From Acidilobaceae archaeon (GTDB lineage Archaea > Thermoproteota > Thermoprotei_A > Sulfolobales > Acidilobaceae), in assembly GCA_027014125.1 (NCBI GenBank), contig JALWEI010000029.1, positions 30,480 through 94,479 of the forward strand: DNA of 64,000 bases. The letters run 5' to 3'. Positions within the stretch are counted from its first letter, which is position 1; each line of letters opens with the position of its first letter. The position numbers and the translations under genes were made by a program. Positions 40,133-48,527 of the stretch are shown piece after piece. Under the pieces are notes generated by a model, which worked only from the letters and a program-made list of their open reading frames with translations, was not told the DNA's origin and ran no database searches.

Positions 40133-40969
40133 ATGCATGCGCCCCCACTGGTTGAGGCTGAGTGGCTTAGGGAGAGGCTAGGCTCCCCCGATATAGTAGT
40201 CGTCGAGGTCGATTACGACCCGGATACCGCCTATAGGGTCGGCCACATCCCCGGGGCGGTCCTTGTAGACTGGAGGAGGGACCTCAACAAGTACCCCGAG
40301 CGCGATATTATAGACAGGGACTCGTTCGAGGCCCTCATGTCCAGGCTTGGCGTGGAGCCGGGCAGCCACGTGATCCTCTATGGTGACTACAACAACTGGT
40401 TCGCCGCCTTCGCCTACTGGATAATGAAGATATACGGGCACGAGAGGGTTAGCCTCCTCAACGGGGGCCGCTCCAGGTGGATAATGCTAGACTACCCCAT
40501 GACAAGGGAGGAGCCAAGCAGGAAGAGAACAAGCTACAAGGTAGCAAAGGTAGACCTAACACTGAGGGCATACTTCCTAGACGTCCTCAAGAGGCTCCGC
40601 GACCCCGGGGTGGCGCTGGTAGACGTTAGAAGCCCGGAAGAGTACAAGGGCGAGATCACCGCCCCGCCGGAGTACCCCAACGAGGCGGCGCAGAGGGGAG
40701 GACACATACCCGGAGCCGTAAACATACCATGGAAGAAAGCAGTACAGGAGGACGGCAGGTTCAAGCCAGTAGAGGAGCTGAGGAGGATGTACGAGCAGGC
40801 CGGGGTCACACCGGACAAGGAAGTCATAATATACTGTAGAATAGGCGAGAGGGCCGCCCACACATTCTTCGTCCTCAAAGAGCTACTAGGCTACCCCAAG
40901 GTAAGGGTATACGACGGCTCATGGAGCGAATGGGGCAACATGATCGGAGCCCCCATAGAAAAGGGGTAG
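40133..40969 (+). CDS. Two-domain rhodanese-type sulfurtransferase
   Basis: About 279 aa. The first rhodanese domain is inactive (no Cys in HVILYGDYNNWFAA). The second has the active loop IIYCRIGERAAHT with the catalytic Cys. It moves sulfane sulfur to acceptors. ATG 40133 lies at a normal distance from the TATA box GTTAAATAC (about 40071-40079); the longer open frame from 40004 precedes that promoter and is unlikely. Confidence 0.9.
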   Translation: MHAPPLVEAEWLRERLGSPDIVVVEVDYDPDTAYRVGHIPGAVLVDWRRDLNKYPERDIIDRDSFEALMSRLGVEPGSHVILYGDYNNWFAAFAYWIMKIYGHERVSLLNGGRSRWIMLDYPMTREEPSRKRTSYKVAKVDLTLRAYFLDVLKRLRDPGVALVDVRSPEEYKGEITAPPEYPNEAAQRGGHIPGAVNIPWKKAVQEDGRFKPVEELRRMYEQAGVTPDKEVIIYCRIGERAAHTFFVLKELLGYPKVRVYDGSWSEWGNMIGAPIEKG

Positions 40970-40977
40970 AATAGGAG

Positions 40978-41211
40978 ATGGCCAAGATAATAGACTTCAG
41001 GAAGATAGAGGAGAAATGCAACCTACCCAAGATAGAGGCAATACAAACATACATACTCAACCAAGCACACCCCGGGGAAGAGTACGAGATCCTATCCAAA
41101 GACCCGGACACATGGTACGCCATAAAAAACCTAGGAGAAGACCTAGGATACGAAGTACTAGAAGACACCAAAGAAGACGGACTCTACATAATAAAAATAC
41201 GAATACTCTAA
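40978..41211 (+). CDS. TusA-like small sulfur-carrier candidate
   Basis: 77 aa. KCNLPKIEAIQTYILN resembles the CPxP-helix start of TusA, and YEILSKDPDTWYAIKNLGEDLGYEVLE follows the TusA pattern. It lies eight bases after the rhodanese gene, which fits a rhodanese-TusA sulfur relay. The Cys is followed by Asn rather than Pro, so activity is uncertain. Confidence 0.6.
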   Translation: MAKIIDFRKIEEKCNLPKIEAIQTYILNQAHPGEEYEILSKDPDTWYAIKNLGEDLGYEVLEDTKEDGLYIIKIRIL

Positions 41212-41255
41212 CACAACACAACCACAATGATTAAACCCACTGAATGAATTCCGAG

Positions 41256-41825
41256 ATCGCTAATCCCATTATGAGAATTCATAGTATTGTCACCACAGCC
41301 TGGAACACACAGCGTAACCCTTCCTTACTAATCCCATTACGGGAATTCACAATCCACCAGTGCGGAAATACGTAAAGCCATATACAAACTTTTCAATCCT
41401 ATTGTGTGAATTCAATATAATAACAAGGTTCCCGGACACCGGGCCAAGGGGACTACCATTACTAACCCCATTATGGGAATTCCGTCGGGATAGGAGCATT
41501 CACGGTGCTCTTCGGCCTCATGGTAGCATTACTAATCCCATTATGGGAATTCAGGCTTCAGTCTAGCTGGTGAGAACCAGGCGGGCGACGGGTACATTAC
41601 TACATTACTAATCCCATCGTGGGAATTCCACTCCAGGGTGTCATACATGAGCCAGGAAGGCTATTACCTGGATATTACTAATCCCATCGTGGGAATTCTT
41701 TGAATATGTACACTGTGCAGGCCTTTATCCGTGCAAAATTACTAATCCCATCGTGGGAATTCATACTGCTTCTGCTGCGAGTATCTCCTCTATCCGCTCC
41801 ATTACTAATCCCATCGTGGGAATTC
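41256..41825 (-). CRISPR. CRISPR array, nine 25-bp repeats, eight spacers
   Basis: Plus-strand repeat consensus ATTACTAATCCCATCGTGGGAATTC. Repeats start at 41256, 41324, 41389, 41458, 41528, 41604, 41674, 41738 and 41801; spacers are 38-51 bases. The four rightmost repeats are identical. Variation increases to the left, and the copy at 41389 is quite degenerate, so the leader is on the right and the array is read leftward as GAATTCCCACGATGGGATTAGTAAT. One left copy contains CTTTTCAATC, recalling the ATTGAAAG end of crenarchaeal repeats. Spacers 1, 4 and 7 match the neighbouring element (see findings). Confidence 0.95.
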
Positions 41826-42219
41826 TGGAGTTCTTGTGTTCCCTAGGCGGGATTCATGTACCACCTTGGATACTATTCTCCCCTAATAAATCTTACCGCC
41901 CGGAAATGGATTGTACAGGGTAGCCATCGTCACACCACAAAACATATAAACCAAGCGATGACAGGGGCCCAGAGATGTGACGACGGATACAAGATACCCG
42001 AGATCATCAACAAGCTCTAGTGGGACAGAGGTGGGAGGGTGGGAATAAATCACATGTGACGATGGATTCGAAGTGTTCTATATTTGTTTTACTTTGTCTA
42101 GCTTGTTCGCTAATTGCTAGTAGCCTAGTTGTGTTGGAGGTTTTTCGCGGGAGGAGTGAGGGTCCTTCTGTGCTGCCTGTTTAGTGCTTGGGCTGTGTGG
42201 GTGTAGGTAGAATTTCTGT
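41826..42219 (-). promoter_or_regulatory. CRISPR leader and gap before the element
   Basis: No convincing gene. On the minus strand an AGATTTATTAGGGG stretch at about 41884-41897 is a TATA candidate at the right distance to start transcription just before the first repeat. ATGTGACGACGGAT (41975-41988) recurs with one change at 42054-42067. A 20-codon frame at 41958-42020 has no promoter or ribosome site that supports it. Confidence 0.5.
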
Positions 42220-43074
42220 ATGATTTCTGTATGGGGTTTGGGGGTGGTGCCGCGGCCGGGATTTGAACCCGGGTCACGGGCTCGAAAGGCCCGCACTCAT
42301 GGGCCGGGCTTAAATACTGTTTCCCCAGCGATGGAGCGGGGCCTTGACTCCTACTATGTGCAGGCATGGGAAACCTGGTGCCTAGAGCGAGGCACCTCGC
42401 CGGAGACCTGCCACAAGTACGCTGGCTACCTAGGGAAACCCCTAGACCCCCAGAACAGGTGGAGCGCCAAGGCCTGGAAGCTCTACTACAAGTGGCGGTG
42501 CGAGCTAGGCGACCAGACAGCCTGCGAAGACTACAAGAAGATAAAAGTACCACAAGCAGGGGCGGACCTCAAGGTCCCAAGCCTAGAGAGCATACTAGCA
42601 AGCATAACCAGGGCAGGCCCCTACAAGACAGTATACATGATACTGCTCGAATCCGGTCTCAGGCTTGTAGAGGCTACTAGACTGCTAAGAGAGTATAGGA
42701 GCCTGGAGTGCGTAAAGCTAGACGGCTACAGGCGCTGCCTGCTAGGCAGGGAGAGGGGCAAGAAGCGGAGCCTATGGGCCTACCACATAACACCTATAGA
42801 GGATCCTATAGAGGAACTGACAGACCGGCGGGTAACCAGCTACGCCGAGAAGCAAGGCCTGATCATGCCCAAATATGTAAGGAAGTTTGTGGCAACTAAG
42901 ATGGCGGAGCTCGGCGTACCCCCACACATCATAGACTTCTACCAGGGCCGCAGCCCTAGAAGCGTGCTCCTGCAACACTACGCCCAGCTCCTAGGGGCAG
43001 CAGACAAGGAATACGCCAGGTACGCCGAGTGGCTGAGGAGCGTCTACGAGGAGCTGGGCCTGGGCGGGGTGTAG
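42220..43074 (+). CDS. SSV-type tyrosine integrase, C-terminal part (int(C)) reading out of the att site
   Basis: The frame passes through the antisense of the tRNA fragment (VVPRPGFEPGSRARKA) and continues from about residue 38 as element sequence. Catalytic residues: Arg in ILLESGLRLVEA, Lys in GRERGKKRSLWAY, a YVRKFVATKMAELGVPPHIIDFYQGR block, and Tyr in LLQHYAQLL. In the circular element the gene would continue through att into int(N), here split off to the other border. The first internal Met (42331) gives about 248 aa with all catalytic parts. Confidence 0.87.
   Translation: MISVWGLGVVPRPGFEPGSRARKARTHGPGLNTVSPAMERGLDSYYVQAWETWCLERGTSPETCHKYAGYLGKPLDPQNRWSAKAWKLYYKWRCELGDQTACEDYKKIKVPQAGADLKVPSLESILASITRAGPYKTVYMILLESGLRLVEATRLLREYRSLECVKLDGYRRCLLGRERGKKRSLWAYHITPIEDPIEELTDRRVTSYAEKQGLIMPKYVRKFVATKMAELGVPPHIIDFYQGRSPRSVLLQHYAQLLGAADKEYARYAEWLRSVYEELGLGGV
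42245..42312 (-). other. tRNA-Glu(UUC) 3' fragment, attachment site of the integrated element
   Basis: On the minus strand the sequence runs from the D-arm (AGCCCGG) through an anticodon stem-loop with loop CTTTCGA, then T-arm CCCGGGTTCAAATCCCGG, acceptor strand CCGCGGC, discriminator A and CCA. The matching 5' acceptor strand GCCGCGG is absent upstream, so this is not a working tRNA but the att copy left by integration. An intact tRNA-Glu is expected at the far right border, outside the window. Confidence 0.85.
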
Positions 43075-43077
43075 GCC

Positions 43078-43659
43078 ATGCCTCTTGTAACACAGATTGA
43101 AATACAGAGGAGAGGCGGAGCCTGCGCAAAATATCCAAGCAGTTGTGTAATAAGAGATTTGTTGGCAAGGGCTGGGTTGTTGAAACCATTCCGCCAACTA
43201 CATGTATTAGATCTTACATATGGCCGAGGGCTGTTTTGGAAGACAATGCCACAAGCCGTTATATTTGCGTTTGATATTAGACGCCTAGACTGGGTCAGAA
43301 GGCCAAAATGTTTTGTTAGGGCAGCTGCGTGGGCGTGGAAGCATTATATTAATAATATTGCTGAGTGTTTAGGCAACATTGATCTGGTCGTGGCCGACCC
43401 GCCTTGGGTGGTAAAGGGAACCAGCACACGACGACACTATGGGTTGGACCGGGCGTTTGGCTCGGTGTGGCATATACTTAATGCTGCTGCCGAAGCCGCA
43501 CGGTACTTCAATTCGTATCTGCTTTTGCATTTGAAGGATAGATACAAGCCTGAGGGGTTCGCTATTGTCAGTCAAATATATTTCCTGCCGATGACTAGAT
43601 ATCTGAACTTACACAAGCCCAACCCGTATACATGGTGGGGCGTCCTAGCCCCAGAGTAG
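43078..43659 (+). CDS. DNA methyltransferase-like protein (DPPW motif)
   Basis: 193 aa. VLDLTYGRGLFWKT resembles the SAM-binding motif and LVVADPPWVV is the DPPW catalytic motif of N6-adenine or N4-cytosine methyltransferases. The gene is clearly richer in A+T than its neighbours, suggesting separate origin. ATG three bases after the integrase stop. It could modify element DNA against host restriction. Confidence 0.72.
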   Translation: MPLVTQIEIQRRGGACAKYPSSCVIRDLLARAGLLKPFRQLHVLDLTYGRGLFWKTMPQAVIFAFDIRRLDWVRRPKCFVRAAAWAWKHYINNIAECLGNIDLVVADPPWVVKGTSTRRHYGLDRAFGSVWHILNAAAEAARYFNSYLLLHLKDRYKPEGFAIVSQIYFLPMTRYLNLHKPNPYTWWGVLAPE

Positions 43660-43671
43660 GGGGTGTAAGCC

Positions 43672-43992
43672 GTGTTTGGTTGTGGCAGCAGGGGGTCGGC
43701 GAGGTCTGGGTTCAAGGTTAGCATCGAGTGCCCGCGTAGGGGCGACTTCCCAGACATCGAGGTGATACTCGACCCGGTCTCCGGCGAGGCTATGCTCTTC
43801 CAGAAGATAGAAGAGGCCGTATTGGCGGCGCAGGAGAGGCTGGCCGAATTAGAGAGCGAGGGCAGGCGATGCGTCGCCCACATAACGTACTACGCGAGCA
43901 TAATCTACCCCATCCTCATAGTATGGAACTCGGACGGCAGGTACGAGCTACCGAACACGCCATGCATCAAGAAGCAGCTAAGAGGGGTGTAG
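43672..43992 (+). CDS. Unknown element protein
   Basis: 106 aa with a Cys/Gly-rich start (MFGCGSRGSARSG), a helical middle (IEEAVLAAQERLAELES) and two later Cys. GTG start after GGGGGTG. No family recognised. Part of a tight rightward run 43078-44493. Confidence 0.5.
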   Translation: MFGCGSRGSARSGFKVSIECPRRGDFPDIEVILDPVSGEAMLFQKIEEAVLAAQERLAELESEGRRCVAHITYYASIIYPILIVWNSDGRYELPNTPCIKKQLRGV

Positions 43993-43996
43993 GCTG

Positions 43997-44206
43997 GTGG
44001 CCAGGCTTGAGATACTCGTAACCTACAACCCAGACCCAAAAACATTGCGTAAACTATTACGCATTTACAATGGTAGAATACTGGCGGTGGCAATACTCTT
44101 GGAAGTTGAGAACCCACGGCAGATAGGGGCACTGGCTAGACACTATGGTTTGAAACCACTGGAGCTGCCAGCCAGCTTGTTTGAGAGACCAGGGGATGAC
44201 AAATGA
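43997..44206 (+). CDS. Unknown small element protein
   Basis: 69 aa, mixed alpha/beta (LEILVTYNPDPKTLRKLL). GTG start after GGTG; the stop overlaps the next ATG by four bases (ATGA), indicating coupling. No family recognised. Confidence 0.5.
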   Translation: MARLEILVTYNPDPKTLRKLLRIYNGRILAVAILLEVENPRQIGALARHYGLKPLELPASLFERPGDDK

Positions 44207-44493
44207 GGCTCCTAGCCCTAGCCGTAGCCCTGGATGTTCTGACTACAGTAGCAGGCCTGGCTAGGGGCCTGGGAGAGGCGGGCCTACTCACTAGCCTGGT
44301 ATATGCTAGGCTGGGCCTGGCTGCGGGCGCACTATTACATTATATGATAGAGTATGACGGCTTCAGGTTCCTACACTGGCTGGTAGTAAATCTTAGGCCT
44401 GACGTGGGGCCTAGCAGTGCAATTGTACTATCCTCTATTTACCCGGCTCTAGCCGCTGGGCATAACCTAGGTATTCTACTAAGAATTAGCTAG
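44203..44493 (+). CDS. Small membrane protein, DUF5658-like
   Basis: 96 aa with three hydrophobic segments. LDVLTTVAGLARGLGEAGLL has the D-x-x-TT...E arrangement of DUF5658 proteins. Last gene of the rightward run; it faces the leftward ATPase operon. Confidence 0.5.
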   Translation: MRLLALAVALDVLTTVAGLARGLGEAGLLTSLVYARLGLAAGALLHYMIEYDGFRFLHWLVVNLRPDVGPSSAIVLSSIYPALAAGHNLGILLRIS

Positions 44494-44520
44494 AGGTGCT
44501 CTTTGTTTTAGAAAAAGGTG

Positions 44521-45333
44521 CTAATATTCCTCGTAGAGGGGTATAGCACCCCTCTCCCTGGCCTTTGCCAGAGCACGCCTGTAACTTCTCCTAGCAACAG
44601 CGCTGTATTTATCTCGTATAATCTTATAGTACCTGTAGACTGGCGTCGGGAGATAAACAGTGAAATAGTCCCTGTAGACTTCCTCACGTATTATCCTATC
44701 TGTGTATAGCGGCTCCAGGTTCCTGACTGCCTGTGCTAGGCTTGTCCTCACGCTGAACCCGCCAACCTGCTTTACCCCATTCTTCCGAACCCTGACAAGC
44801 AGAGCTTCGGGGTCTGTCCTAATTACCGGGGGTAGCTTCTTCTTGGTGGGTGTGCTCATTATCAGTATGCTTAGGTCGGTTCTAGCCACGTCGAACCAGT
44901 TGCTCAGCGCAACCACATACTCCTGAGCCCCCTCTATGAACCATAGGTATGTTGAGCCGTGTAGGCCTGCATCGTCCCATATCACTATGTCGCCGTACTT
45001 CTCTATCGTGTCCATGAGCTCCTCGCCAGAGAAGGCTAGGCGGTCTAGGGCTTCAAGGTATGCCTCAGCACAGTCGAGGCCCTCATAGTACATCATGTAG
45101 AACGCTACAGACTTCAGGCTATATGTGCTCTTCCCGTGCCCCTTCCCGCCTATCAGTATGAATGATTGAAAGCCTTCCTCTTCTATAGTCTGCCTCATGA
45201 TCTTGACGCTACTATACTTAGTCGGCTTGCAGCCATAGAAGCCATTGCTCATCCCCTTGATCTCCTCTTCCCTAATAGACTCTAGGAGCTCCAGCTCCTC
45301 ACTAGTGAACAATCCACTATCAAGCCTGATCAC
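44521..45333 (-). CDS. Viral-type P-loop ATPase
   Basis: 270 aa. Walker A is LIGGKGHGKSTYS near residue 60 and Walker B is DIVIWDDAGLH near 113. The Asp-Asp-Ala-Gly ending is common in ATPases of crenarchaeal plasmids and viruses. It ends the leftward structural operon 49722-44521, so a DNA-packaging, assembly or partition role is possible, none proven. Overlaps the upstream gene by four bases. Confidence 0.7.
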   Translation of the reverse strand: MIRLDSGLFTSEELELLESIREEEIKGMSNGFYGCKPTKYSSVKIMRQTIEEEGFQSFILIGGKGHGKSTYSLKSVAFYMMYYEGLDCAEAYLEALDRLAFSGEELMDTIEKYGDIVIWDDAGLHGSTYLWFIEGAQEYVVALSNWFDVARTDLSILIMSTPTKKKLPPVIRTDPEALLVRVRKNGVKQVGGFSVRTSLAQAVRNLEPLYTDRIIREEVYRDYFTVYLPTPVYRYYKIIRDKYSAVARRSYRRALAKARERGAIPLYEEY

Positions 45334-45671
45334 TCCTCGACCACCCCCATAAGCCTCTTATACCTAACCAGCAGGCCCATATTGTCTAGCTTGGCCAATA
45401 TGAGCCCGACCACGTCCTCTATCTTGCGTAGCGCCTCTATGTTTCTCCCGTCGCTTATGGCAGCACTGGCTTCCGCAAGTAGTTTCTTTGCTTCATCGCC
45501 TAGGTAAATCTGTGTGAGTAGCCAAAGTCCCCTTACCGCCATATACATCCGTCTTATGCCCGGCCCTGGAACCTCATAATCTATACTCGAGTATGCATCT
45601 GCTACCCTGTCAAGCTGCCTTGATATGACCCAAGTGTAGTCTATCGTCTCCTTGTATTCTACTATGCTCAT
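45330..45671 (-). CDS. Unknown helical element protein
   Basis: 113 aa, mostly helical (MYMAVRGLWLLTQIYLGDEAKKLLAEAS). Starts and stops overlap both neighbours by four bases, so the unit is a single operon. No family recognised. Confidence 0.5.
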   Translation of the reverse strand: MSIVEYKETIDYTWVISRQLDRVADAYSSIDYEVPGPGIRRMYMAVRGLWLLTQIYLGDEAKKLLAEASAAISDGRNIEALRKIEDVVGLILAKLDNMGLLVRYKRLMGVVEE

Positions 45672-46009
45672 AGTAGATCATCCTCTGAGCCAGCCATAGC
45701 ATCCAGTATACTATCATCAAGCACATGCCTGCAATCACTAAGCATCAGCCTATATGATTCAAATGATGCACTAGGCGGCGGCCCCTCAGGCCTCTCCAGC
45801 CACTCTATAGTAGCGTAGAGCTCATACTCTGCCAGACTCATCTCATCTATTTTCCCGCATAAGTATGGAGCTGCCTCGCCTAGCCGCTCCCCGACCTCGC
45901 TATTCTCCCCGAACTGTTTCTTAGCAGCATTCTTGAAGTCTACAGTGCTCTTCTTCGCTATCTTAACCGCCCTCGACAGGTAATCCCACACCATACTGAC
46001 CACCTTCAT
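45668..46009 (-). CDS. Unknown element protein
   Basis: 113 aa, acidic at the C-terminus (DAMAGSEDDLL), basic and helical at the N-terminus (LSRAVKIAKKSTVDFKNAAKKQ). ATG start. Coupled to the next gene by a four-base overlap. No family recognised. Confidence 0.5.
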   Translation of the reverse strand: MKVVSMVWDYLSRAVKIAKKSTVDFKNAAKKQFGENSEVGERLGEAAPYLCGKIDEMSLAEYELYATIEWLERPEGPPPSASFESYRLMLSDCRHVLDDSILDAMAGSEDDLL

Positions 46010-46052
46010 ATTTCAATTTATGAAAGGGAAAAAGAGGGTTGGGTCTGGGGTT

Positions 46053-46421
46053 CTAGGCTTTGACCCGCATCCTCTCCACAATGCTCCTCACGCTCCGCCT
46101 GGCTATCGTCTTGGGTAGGCGCCTATGGCTTAGCACGTAGTCTATCAGCCTGTCTATGACCCTGATCTCCCTACCGCTAGCACCATGCCTGACCGCTAGC
46201 GTCCTGATGTAGCGTAGCCTCTTCTCAGCCAGATCCCAGGTCATCCTGATTTTCCTACAATTGTCGTTATCGTATGTGAAGCCACGCCTGTAGTCCCGCA
46301 ATATAGCCCATGCCAGGGCTACGGCTTCGTCTATTGTGTCTATGCCTGGCCTCTCTACCCGCCTTATGAACCAGCCCTCACGCCTAGCCATACAGCTATC
46401 CCTTCCCTGGTAGACTGGCAT
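46053..46421 (-). CDS. Basic element protein, possibly nucleic-acid binding
   Basis: About 122 aa with many Arg (CRKIRMTWDLAEKRLRYIRTLAVRHG, RRSVRSIVERMRVKA). ATG 46421 follows GGGGTGAT by five bases and lies just downstream of the surface-protein gene stop. The charge suggests DNA or RNA binding. No family recognised. Confidence 0.5.
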   Translation of the reverse strand: MPVYQGRDSCMARREGWFIRRVERPGIDTIDEAVALAWAILRDYRRGFTYDNDNCRKIRMTWDLAEKRLRYIRTLAVRHGASGREIRVIDRLIDYVLSHRRLPKTIARRSVRSIVERMRVKA

Positions 46422-46425
46422 AGTA

Positions 46426-47328
46426 TCACCCCACAAGCCTCAGGATAACCAGGATGAAGGCAACGGTGCCTAGGCCCCAGAGCGCCGGCTTAACATAGTC
46501 GCCCAGGCCGCCCCCGCCTATGCTTACCCCAAGCCTGGCTACCGGCACCTCAGCCGAAAGCCCCGGGATATCGGGGGTAAAGTAGAATTGGAGCGTCAGG
46601 TCGTAGCTCCCTGGCTTAGCGCCTGCTGGTACGGCTACTGTTATCACGTATTCTACTGTTTCGCCTGGGCCTGCGTATGTTGTGTTTGCATGTACTACCA
46701 CAGATGGGCCATTGGTGCCCCATGGCCTTATGGTGCACGTGTTGGGGCTGGGCGGGCAGTCGTTAGGGTAGTTGAAGACCCCGGAATTTGTTCTAACGTT
46801 AAGCTTGACCCAGCCCGGCACCTCATTATTGTTAGTTATAGTTACCTTGATTGTCTTGCTCTCACCCTGTCTTAGCCTAAACTCTGTCAGGTTTGGCTCT
46901 ATGCTAACCGTAAAGTCCCAATCCAGCCTTGTAGCCTTAAACTCTCTATACCAGACAAGGTACCCGTTGTAGGACCTGGTGCACCTGTAGGCGTGGCCGC
47001 CCTGCACTATTATTTCATCCTCTTGCCCTAAACCGCCTAGCACCAGGTTGCCCGCCTGGTCGTATACTGCCCCGTCCCTCACATAGTAGGTCCTGTTTGC
47101 CAATGGTAACTCTACCGTGCTGCCCCCCACCTTTAGGTACGGATATAGTGTAGCCCCGCCCGGCGGGCACGTCTCCTCTTCTCCTATGAACCTCTCGGTG
47201 TAAACAGTCTTGAACACCGGCTCCTCACTAACCTTGCCTATGTAATAGTCTATTATAGCACCAGCAACCGCTGTTACCGGAAGTATAACTATTAGAAAAA
47301 GCATGAAGAGCGGTATTGCACGTTTCAC
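46426..47328 (-). CDS. Membrane-anchored surface protein with Ig-like domain (paralogue A)
   Basis: 300 aa. A signal-type helix (IPLFMLFLIVILPVTAVAGA), a beta-rich ectodomain with four or more Cys, an Ig-like part (RQGESKTIKVTITNNNEV ... GAKPGSYDLTLQFYF), and a C-terminal helix. It shares PWGTNGPSV and domain order with the next gene. Probable envelope or spike protein of the element. The start overlaps the stop of the upstream gene (ATGA type). Confidence 0.65.
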   Translation of the reverse strand: MKRAIPLFMLFLIVILPVTAVAGAIIDYYIGKVSEEPVFKTVYTERFIGEEETCPPGGATLYPYLKVGGSTVELPLANRTYYVRDGAVYDQAGNLVLGGLGQEDEIIVQGGHAYRCTRSYNGYLVWYREFKATRLDWDFTVSIEPNLTEFRLRQGESKTIKVTITNNNEVPGWVKLNVRTNSGVFNYPNDCPPSPNTCTIRPWGTNGPSVVVHANTTYAGPGETVEYVITVAVPAGAKPGSYDLTLQFYFTPDIPGLSAEVPVARLGVSIGGGGLGDYVKPALWGLGTVAFILVILRLVG

Positions 47329-48527
47329 TTCCTACCACCCCTGGCAACCAGGAGCACAACGTATAGTATTGCCACCAGACCGGCCCCGGCCATCGCCTTA
47401 GCCACGAGACCGGCTAGGCCGCCGTCGCTTGCCTGTTCCATTTGATCTATGCCTAGGTCCAGGCCCGTGATATTCGCTGATAATATCTTGTACCCGTACA
47501 CGAAGAAGTCTATATCGCCTGTGTACTCGCCTGGAGCCGAGTTCGTTGCGTCTACAACAAGCGTTATCCTTGCCTCGTAGTCGGAGAGGTCGAGGTCGCT
47601 ATCTGGCGTCAGGTAGACGGATGGACCATTGGGGCCCCACGGCTTTGTGGGCGTCGTAGAGATCTTATATACTCCTTGGCTTGTTGCTATTGTCAATTGT
47701 ATAATATTCATAAGTTTGTATTGGCTCCTGACTATCATTGTGTGCTCGGCCTTCTCGCCCTGCTTCACATTAATGAAAAACGGTGGATTCACAACCGTCA
47801 CTATGTTACTCATTTGAACTTCTTTGCCGTTTATCCTTGTAGTGTACCACCAGAATGGCTCGTATGCCTTGCAATTCTTTACACCATATCCGCTTAGCAT
47901 GCTGTAGCCTACCACGCTTAGCTTCGCGCCGCCCCATGCAGGGATAAGGTACCTGTTTAGCGTGCCTTCCTTCACAAAGCCCTGCCCTTCCACTCTATAA
48001 TATATAGTTATGGGGTAGACCGGGTTCTTTGCCACGTCGTCATAGTAGTCTACTATCTGGGTGCCGACTTCCACCCGTATGTATATTCCCGTCTCCCTCA
48101 TGCCATACTCCTGTATCTTCTGCTTAACCTTATCGTGGCCTGTTGCTATCACGTCTGCGAATGCAAAATGAGGCACCCCAGCCTGCCTGGCCGTCCAGTT
48201 CCATTTCAACAGATCAGGCACTGCTGTCCTATAGTAGAGACCTTGTGTGGCGCCTATAGTCTCTAGCTTGTAGTTATACGAGTAAACCCACTTCTCAAGC
48301 GTATCTATCTGAGCATACACCATACTAACCACTGCGCAAGCTTTTCCATCCACAACCACGCCACCGTGCCTGATGAACCCTTCTATCTCTATCGTGTCCC
48401 CGGGCTCAAGTAGAATGTAGCTGTACTGCCCGTCGGGGTACTGGTACGCCTGGGCATCCAGGCCTGCAAGCTGGGCGAGCATACTCATTATTATTAATAT
48501 AAGGAACATACGCATCATCCTTTTCAC
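47325..48527 (-). CDS. Membrane-anchored surface protein with Ig-like domain (paralogue B)
   Basis: 400 aa. Signal-type N-terminus, a long ectodomain rich in Tyr, Val and Gly, then KQGEKAEHTMIVRSQYK, KPWGPNGPSVYL and APGEYTGDIDFFVYG, matching the Ig-like part of its neighbour, and a C-terminal membrane helix followed by RGGRK. Predicted virion or cell-surface protein. Confidence 0.65.
   Translation of the reverse strand: MKRMMRMFLILIIMSMLAQLAGLDAQAYQYPDGQYSYILLEPGDTIEIEGFIRHGGVVVDGKACAVVSMVYAQIDTLEKWVYSYNYKLETIGATQGLYYRTAVPDLLKWNWTARQAGVPHFAFADVIATGHDKVKQKIQEYGMRETGIYIRVEVGTQIVDYYDDVAKNPVYPITIYYRVEGQGFVKEGTLNRYLIPAWGGAKLSVVGYSMLSGYGVKNCKAYEPFWWYTTRINGKEVQMSNIVTVVNPPFFINVKQGEKAEHTMIVRSQYKLMNIIQLTIATSQGVYKISTTPTKPWGPNGPSVYLTPDSDLDLSDYEARITLVVDATNSAPGEYTGDIDFFVYGYKILSANITGLDLGIDQMEQASDGGLAGLVAKAMAGAGLVAILYVVLLVARGGRK

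Noticed and set aside
41230..41251. A tenth CRISPR repeat
   Set aside because: Only partly similar to the consensus and separated by four bases from the next repeat, so it is not a repeat unit.
41349..41388. Spacer 2 as a match to the ribbon-helix-helix gene near 63840
   Set aside because: Short similarity (MxLRIxxL) typical of many helices, with little DNA identity.
41414..41457. Spacer 3 as a match to the element protein at 53376-54398 (PxxGPRG[LM])
   Set aside because: Only about six residues agree (spacer PDTGPRGLP against PSIGPRGMS) and the DNA match is poor. Too short to count as a hit.
41553..41603. Spacer 5 as a match to the protein at 51065-51802 (FSPA..K)
   Set aside because: The shared stretch is four residues plus one Lys, and flanking codons do not align. 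Could be chance.
41958..42020. 20-codon frame in the CRISPR leader region
   Set aside because: No ribosome site; the AT-rich box is too close to the ATG; no supporting similarity.
42245..42312. Functional tRNA-Glu gene
   Set aside because: The 5' acceptor strand that should pair with CCGCGGC is absent. Only the part from the D-arm to CCA is present, so it is an attachment remnant.
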